From Hordeum vulgare subsp. vulgare (taxonomy: Eukaryota > Streptophyta > Magnoliopsida > Poales > Poaceae): a stretch of DNA of 64,000 nucleotides. Below, in pieces: positions 57,872-64,000 of this stretch (position 1 is its first letter; each line of letters starts with the position of its first letter). Location: positions 105,698,881 to 105,762,880 of the forward strand of contig NC_058519.1 of assembly GCF_904849725.1 (NCBI RefSeq), written 5' to 3'. The translations under genes and the position numbers were made by a program. The notes below the pieces were generated by a model, which saw only the letters and a list, made by a program, of their open reading frames with translations, ran no database searches and was not told the DNA's origin.

Positions 57872-59845
57872 CTAACATAGAGTGGGACTAATACCCTTAA
57901 GATCATCAAGAGTATATCCAATAGCAGCACGGTGCTTCCTCAAAGTTTTTAATAACTTCTTCTCTTTGTGATTCGAGAGGTGAGCACTAATAATAACAGG
58001 ATATATCTCCTTCTCATCAAGATAGGCATACTTAAGTGTATCTGGTAACTGTTTTAGCTCAAACACAGGATCACCCTTTGGTGGGGGAGGATCCCCAAGC
58101 GGTTCAACAGGCAGATTATTCTTAAGAATAGGATATTGTTCTAAAACAATTTTATCTATCTCATCTCTTTCATCCATATGCATATCATTTTCATGCTCAA
58201 GTAGATATTGCTCTAAAGGATTCATAGGAGGCACGGCAATAGAGGCAAGAGCAATGATTTCATCCCTACCAGACGACTCTTTTTCATGGGGTTGTCTTAC
58301 AAACTTGGAGAAGTTAAATTCATGAGACACACCCTCGAAACTAACAGTGACAGTCTGTTTAACGCAATCAATATGAGCATTGACAATGTTGAGAAAGGGT
58401 CTACCAAATATGATGGTACAAAAGCTATCTTGTGCAGTAGCAAGGACGAGGAAATCAGTAGGATACTTCGTCTTACCACACAGGACTTCTACGTCTCTCA
58501 CAATTCCCACAGGGCAGATAGTGTCTCTATTAGCTAGCGTAATAGTGACATCAATGGGTTCTAACTCAGCAGGTGCAATTTCATCTTTGATTTCATCATA
58601 TAGGGACCGGGGTATTGCACTAACACTAGCACCCATATCACATAAACCATGATAACAGTGATCTCCTATCTTGACAGAAACAACGGGCAGGCCAACTACA
58701 GGTCCGTATTTGTCTTTCGCGTGAGGTTTAGCAATTCTAGCGGAGTCCTAACTGAATTTGATAACATGCCCGTCTGTGTCTTCGGCTAAGAGATATTTGA
58801 TAATAGCAACACTAGGTTCAACTCTAATTTCCTCAGGGGGTGCAAGTGGTCTAATGTAACCCCTATGTATCACAGTTGGAGCTTTAGAATAATCCTTTTT
58901 CCTAGCAGCGTAAGTTGGTGTTTCAGTGTAGGCACAAGGAACAATAGGATCATTGTAGGCAATGACTTTGTCTTCAACTAGATTGGGTTTAACTATGTTG
59001 ACTTCTACAGGAGGATGATACTTAAACCACTTCTCTTTGGGAAGATCAATATGAGAAGCAAAAGATTCACATAGAGAAGCTACTATCTCAGAGTCAAGTC
59101 CATACTTAGCGCTAAAATCTCTAGAAGTGTTTGTTTCAACAAAAGATTTAACGCAATCAAACTGGAAATTCATACCTGACTCCTTACCTTCTTCAAGCTC
59201 CCAATCTTCAGAGTTACGTTTGATTCTTTCCAATAAATTCCACTTGTGGTCAATATCCTTCTTCATAAAAGAACCGGTACAAGAAGTGTCAAGCATGGTA
59301 CGATCTTCATGAGAAAGCCGAGCATAAAAGTTTTGAGTGATAATTTCTCTCGAGAGCTCATGATTGGGGCATGAATATAGCATTGATTTAAGCCTCCCCC
59401 AAGCTTGAGCTATGCTTTCCCTGTCACGAGGCCAAAAGTTATAAATATAATTCCGATCACGATGTACTAAATGCATAGGATAAAACTTTTGATGAAATTC
59501 CAATTTCAACCGATTGTAGTCCCATGATCCAGTATCATCACATAGCCTATACCATGTCAACGCCTTATCCCTCAAAGATAAAGGAAAGACTTTCTTCTTT
59601 ACCTCATCCTCGGGAAAACCTGCAAGCTTAAATAAACCACAAACTTCATCTACATAGATTAGATGCAAGTCTGGATGTGATGATCCATCTCCAGTAAAAG
59701 GATTAGCCAGCAGTTTCTCAAGCATACCCGAAGGAATTTCATAAAAGATATTTTCAGTAGGTACCTTAGGTTGAGGAGCAAATCCTCGTGCTTCCGTTCA
59801 TGGTGAAGATACCCCGAACAAATTCCTCAAAGGAACAGTTTCCAT
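57872..59845 (-). pseudogene. gag: D gag and protease, broken
   Basis: The start is ATG 59845 (METVPLRNLFG), TGA at 59800-59798, then a long open gag (MLEKLLANPFTGDG, FPLSLRDKALTWYRL, AQAWGRLKSML). TAG 58750-58748 lies just before the protease, which has the intact active-site motif LCDMGASVSAIP and IIFGRPFLN. TAG 57874-57872 stands where B has CAG (QHKIKTDPD). All these pieces are in one frame, so gag and pol were one continuous reading frame in the ancestor of D. Confidence 0.83.
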
Positions 59846-59922
59846 AGTGACAAGTGACAATAAATTTCAGCACAGTATATAAATATTTCCTTACCAAATT
59901 CCACTTACCAAAGGCGCTTCAC

Positions 59923-59940
59923 TCCCCGGCAACGGCGCCA
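59923..59940 (-). other. Primer binding site of D (tRNA-Asp type)
   Basis: TGGCGCCGTTGCCGGGGA on the minus strand, 11 nt after the 5' LTR, is a full match to the usual site. Confidence 0.8.
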
Positions 59941-59951
59941 GAAAAGAGTCT

Positions 59952-61461
59952 TGATGACCCACAAGTATAGGGGATCAATCCTAGTCCTTTCGATAAGTAA
60001 GAGTGTCGAACCCAACGAGGAGCAGAAGGCTCTGATAAACAGTTTTCACCAAGGTAATAACTGCAAGCACTGAAAGTAGCGGTAACATGTGATGGTGTAG
60101 TGAGGTGAAACGTAGCAGGTGAAAAGTAACAAGTAACAAGAGTAGAAATGGTGCAACAAAGTGGCCCAATCCCTTTTCTAGCAAGGGACAAGCCTGAGCA
60201 AAGTCTTATAGAAGGAAAAACACTCCCAAGGACACACGGGAATTTCTGTCATGCTAGTTTCATCATGTTCATATGATTCGCGTTCGTTACTTTGATAGTT
60301 TGATATGTGGGTGGACCGGCACTTGGGTACTGCCCTTACTTGGAAAAGAATCCCACTTATGATTAACCCCTCTCACAAGCATCCGCAACTACGAAATAAG
60401 AATTAAGACAACGTCTAACCGTAGCATTAAACTAGTGGATCCAAATCAGCCCCTTACGAAGCAACGCATAGACTCGGGTTTAAGCTTCGGTCACTCTAGC
60501 AACCCATCATCTACTTACTACTCCCCAATGCCTTCCTCTAGGCCCAAATAATGGTGAAGTGTTATGTAGTCGACGTTCACATAACATCACTAGAGGAAAA
60601 ACAACATACAACACATCAAAATACCGAACGAATACCAAATTCACATGACTATTATTAGCATGACTTATCCCATGTCCTCAGGAACAAAAGTAACTACTCA
60701 CAAAGCATAATCATATTCATGACTAGAGAGGTAATGAGTAGCATCAAGGATCTGAACATAAACTCTTCCACCAAGTAATCCAACTAGCATCAACTACAAA
60801 GAGTAATCAACACTACTAGCAACCTTACAAGTACCAATCGGAGTCGCGAGACGGAGATTGGTTACAAGTGATGAACTAGGGTTTGGAGATGAGATGGTGC
60901 TGATGAAGATGTTGATGGAGATGACTCCCCTCCGACGAGAGGAGTGTTGGTCATGACGATGGCGACGATTTCCCCCTCTGGGAGGGAAGTTTCCCCGGCA
61001 GGATCGTCCTACCGGAGCTCTAGATTGGTTCTGCGCAAGTTCCGCCTCGTGGCGGCGGCGAATCCAAGAAAAAGCTCCGCCCTCATTTTTTTCCGGACGA
61101 AACCCTTCATATAGCAGAAGAGGGGGCAGTGGGCCACCAGGGTGCCCACAAGCCCTGTAGTCGCGGCTACCAGGCTTGTGGGCCCCTGGCAGCTCCCCTC
61201 TGGCACTTCTTTCGCCCAGTATTTTTTATATATTCCCAAAAAATTCCACGTTGATTTTCACGGCATTTGGAGTTGCGCAGAATAGAGGACTCAGATTTGC
61301 TCCTTTTCTAGTCCAGAATTCCAGCTGCCGGTATTCTCCCTCTTCAAATAAACCTTGCAAAATAAGAGAGAAAAGGCATAAGTATGGTACCACAAAGTAT
61401 AATAACAGTCCATAAAGCGATAAATATGAACATGAAAGCATGATGCAAAATGGATGTATCA
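59952..61461 (-). repeat. 5' LTR of D (1510 bp)
   Basis: On the minus strand it starts TGATACATCCATTTTGC and ends GGGTCATCA. The GC-rich inverted repeat (61144-61183, GCCCACAAGCC/GGCTTGTGGGC, perfect) lies upstream of CTGCTATATGAAG (61105-61117). Confidence 0.85.
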
Positions 61462-62223
61462 ATAATATAAAAGGATAATCAAATATATAACTCATAACAA
61501 TCTGAACATAATCTCATAATCCATCGGATCCCAACAAACCGAGCATAGCAATAGTATGAAAATTACATAGATGTCTTGATCATGTAGGGCAGTTCACAAG
61601 GACTAATCATGGAAGCACAAGATTGGAGAGAAGACATCACATAGCTAGTGGTCATGGACTCATGGTCCAAGGAGGAATACTCACAGCACGTCCGGGAAGC
61701 GTCAATGGCGGTGGAGAAGCTCCCACAGGTCAATCCTCCCTCCGACATGGTGCCGGGAAGAGGTCTCGTGACGCTCCCGACCTCAGAAGCGCTGTGGCGG
61801 TGGAACAATGGAGAAATTTGCGATTCTGGATCCCATATAGGGTTTTTATCATCAAGGGGTAAATATAGGCTAAAGGAGGGCACCAGAGGGTGTGGGACCA
61901 ACCCAGGCGGCCTCCCGGCACGGACTGGGGTGGGTCGCGCCCACAGGTTTCCTGGGCGGCCCCTGGCCCCCTTTCGTGCTTCGTGAAGTTTCTGGTGTGC
62001 TGATTTTTATATATTATTCTCAGGATTTTTGGGGCTCCGGAAAATTGGGTAAAAGACCCTGCAAAAAAGACATCAGCACACAAAAATTGACACTGGATGC
62101 ACCGAGTTAGTAGGTTAGTCCAAATATGTGTAAAAAGATATAAAAGTGTAGCAAAACATATAGCAATGTCACTCAAGAGATCATGGAACAAGCATAAATT
62201 ATAGATACGTTTGGGACGTATCA

Positions 62224-63562
62224 CCCAACATGCTCGAAGGCTATGGGTGGAACTTGATTCAGGCGGGGCAGTGTATGGGGCATGGCTTGTCCAATAGTAC
62301 GTCGAGGACCGGCCTGGCCCTTGTCCGTGTTCTCTTTGTTGGGTGCCCGGAGGTAATCGGTTCCGTGAGTGGGGGTGTGCGCCTTGTCCGGATTTGTCTC
62401 GTTTTCTTAGTAAGGCTGGGATCATTGCACATTCGCTCTATTTGCCAAGTGCTTTCCATGGCACACTACTTGAGCACCAGGCTTGACAGCTTGGCGAGGG
62501 TTTGAATCCGGTGACGAGAGAGGGCATTGAGGATTCCCTCATAACGACAATGATGCCGGAAGGCTCTGACAAGCTCCTGTTCACTGTGGCCCTCTGTCCT
62601 CTTGTTGAGGAGGAATCTAGACCAGAAGTGGTGTACTGATTCGCCTAGGCACTGCGTGAGTTCACGTGGGTCTGATAAACCAAACTCTTTCTCTTTATGC
62701 TCGAGTTGGGTGGTGGGTGGGATAAGATTTTGAGTTCCCATGAGTTGTGGGTTTGATATCTCGGTGGCCGCGTCCCCAGCTGGGTCGCGTACCAGAGCAG
62801 CCACTCGCCCCAAAATATTGGTTGGGCGAGTTAGATACTCCGGATTATCGGGTAAGTCTGGATGATCAGTGATCGGGACGTATACTATCCTTAACTCCGG
62901 TAGTTGGTGCGGGGAGCCTTTAACTGGGCACTCGATAGTGTTGATCGGATGCATGATGGGCGGGGTGTGAATTTCCCTGTCTTCAGGTGTGAGTCCGATC
63001 TAATTGTAGATCGTAGCTTGATTGTTCATCATGCCCATGGCTTGGATCCGGTCGAGTAGTTTGTTTAGTACCGGGGTTTCGGCAGAGTTCGTACCGTTCG
63101 TGAGTTCGGGGTTAGCTTGTGTTACTAATGCCCCGGCGGTGCTCAAGGTTGCCTCCGGGGTGTATTCGGCTCAGACTAGTTCGGGCGTGTTGAACACGTC
63201 AGGCTTTAAGGCTTGATGAGGGGTGCAGGTCGTCCCAGTGGCGAGATCCACGGTTTCCGAAGCCGAAGCATCGGGACCCGCGGGTTCCTTGAAAGGAGCT
63301 AAAAGTCTTGTTAACACAAAGTCTCCCCGAGGGTCAGTGGTGAACTCTAGGCTCCCGAACCCGACTTCCTGATCGGGGATAAAATTCCCGACCTGGCAAG
63401 GTGGCCGACTGGATTGGCGTGTCAAACGATGCTTCGAAATGTGAAGATCTGTCCAGGTACGAAAACATACTTGTTGCGGATCTCCTCGTTGATGACTAAG
63501 CATGCTATCGATCCTTCCGGCGATCCAATCAACGGAACTCTTAATGAAAGAACCAATCTCGG
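62224..63562 (-). pseudogene. gag: Y gag, several stops
   Basis: The first five bases are the TSD of F. On the minus strand a frame from ATG 63503 (MLSHQRGDPQQV) continues to 62259 with stops at 63173-63171, 63002-63000 and 62468-62466 but no frame change. The gag core is recognisable: LGESVHHFWSRFLLNKRT, then GILNALSRHRIQTLAKLSSLVLK. The region before ATG (63504-63562) is leader. It is cut by F at 62224; the continuation is at 38580. Many stops, no frameshift, suggests decay mainly by point mutation. Confidence 0.7.
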
Positions 63563-64000
63563 TGTCAAAGCTGGCAGACCTTGGGTAGGGGGTCGTGAAC
63601 TATGGACCTTGGATCGATGGATTGCACAAGAAAAGGGGTGACAATATTTAACCAGGTTTGGGCCCTCTTGAGGAGGTAAAACCCCACGCCGTGCTTGATT
63701 ATATTGATGTGGATGATGATTACAGAGTTGATCTACCTCGAGATCGTATGAGCTAAACCCTAGATGAGTCAATCTGCCTACATGGATGAGGACCCCTGGT
63801 TTTATATAGCCACCAGGGGATCTAGGGTTACACACAACCGACCTTCGGCCGGGGGCGGATGGGCCGATATAGTCTACCTTACTTGGACGTCACGCCAGTC
63901 TTTGGTGCTTTCCTCCTTGAATATGAGATGACCACGCAGTCCGACCTTCAATTAATACGGCCCATTAGGTCGACTTCTATGAAGCGAGACGACTACCCGA
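63563..64000 (-). repeat. Partial 5' LTR of Y with TATA box
   Basis: On the minus strand GGCTATATAAAACC (63799-63812) looks like a TATA box. The sequence ends GCCAGCTTTGACA at 63563, just before the leader. The LTR start is right of the window. The end is chosen by the TG...CA rule only, and I could not match the following bases to a specific tRNA. Confidence 0.5.

Larger units (their letters stand above)
51768..61461 (-). mobile_element. D: second copy of the B-type Athila element
   Basis: It is minus-strand with perfect TSDs ataat (51763-51767, 61462-61466). 5' LTR 59952-61461, PBS, gag-protease-RT-RNase H-integrase mostly in one frame with several stops, a promoter-like block, third ORF, then a truncated 3' LTR. 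Gene order and most protein sequence agree with B; the third ORF does not. Confidence 0.85.
38581..62223 (-). mobile_element. F: non-autonomous element with gag-orphan fusion, split by G and D
   Basis: It is minus-strand. LTRs on the plus strand begin TGATGACGAGATGATG and end GGGACGTATCA; TSD cccag (38576-38580) and cccaa (62224-62228) differ in one base. G lies in its internal region and D in its 5' LTR. Internal sequence holds a PBS, one gag-orphan gene and non-coding DNA related to C and G; no pol. Confidence 0.75.
50880..62223 (-). repeat. 5' LTR of F, interrupted by D
   Basis: Parts 50880-51767 and 61462-62223 join at the TSD ataat and match the 3' LTR. The GC-rich inverted repeat is at 61900-61960, and the minus-strand TATA-like CCTATATTT is near 61860-61869. 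Confidence 0.78.
4901..64000 (-). mobile_element. Y: oldest host Ty3/gypsy element, in three pieces
   Basis: Y is minus-strand. Its pieces are 62224-64000, 37016-38580 and 4901-5387; everything between was inserted later. The order gag, protease, RT, RNase H is kept when the insertions are removed. The Z insertion is bounded by tatat on both sides and F by cccag/cccaa, so these pieces belong to one original copy. Integrase and the 3' LTR would lie left of X, outside the window. The gag and pol sequence resembles a common Triticeae gypsy group (Fatima-like, from memory). Confidence 0.7.

Noticed and set aside
18388..61461. B and D as arms of one large inverted duplication
   Set aside because: Each has its own TSD and sits in a different host element, so they are independent insertions.

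Overview
This window is plant repetitive DNA, most likely from a Triticeae grass (wheat, Aegilops, barley or rye). The evidence is the type of LTR retrotransposons and how densely they are nested. I found no host gene, rRNA, tRNA or CRISPR array. Family names below come from memory of typical Triticeae elements and are tentative; boundaries, target-site duplications (TSDs) and reading frames are read from the sequence.

Nine elements are nested in one another. I label them by letter. Y is a minus-strand Ty3/gypsy element. Its pieces lie at 62224-64000 (5' LTR end and gag), 37016-38580 (protease and RT) and 4901-5387 (RT end and RNase H). Three things interrupt Y. X (1-4900) is the 3' part of a plus-strand Sirevirus-like Ty1/copia element. 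Z (5388-37015, TSD tatat) is a solo LTR of about 3.9 kb. F (38581-62223, TSD cccag/cccaa) is a minus-strand non-autonomous element. Z is itself split by A (6242-16145, TSD cccgt) and C (17191-34996, TSD cccac). C is split by B (18388-28498, TSD aggga/agggc). F is split by G (40875-47688, TSD agctc) and D (51768-61461, TSD ataat). The deepest layer is Y > Z > C > B.

B (plus) and D (minus) are two copies of one Athila-lineage type with gag, protease, RT, RNase H and integrase, all disabled by stops and frameshifts. A carries gag-protease and an Athila ORF1-like gene but no RT or integrase. C, F and G lack pol and share an unrecognised protein family; in F it continues in frame from a gag half. 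Five of these elements show a tRNA-Asp-type primer binding site, and B shows a degenerate one.

The most interesting signals are non-coding. (1) A short hairpin with a four-base loop sits 18-20 nt before the 3' LTR in A, B, C, F and G, with compensatory stem changes. (2) Look-alikes of the polypurine tract (PPT) occur inside the elements, mostly within hairpins, while the terminal PPT looks unpaired. (3) A GC-rich inverted repeat lies just upstream of the TATA box in nearly every LTR of A, B, C, D, F and G, and again in front of the third ORF in A, B and D. (4) G has two LTRs that are almost identical in one part and clearly divergent in U3.
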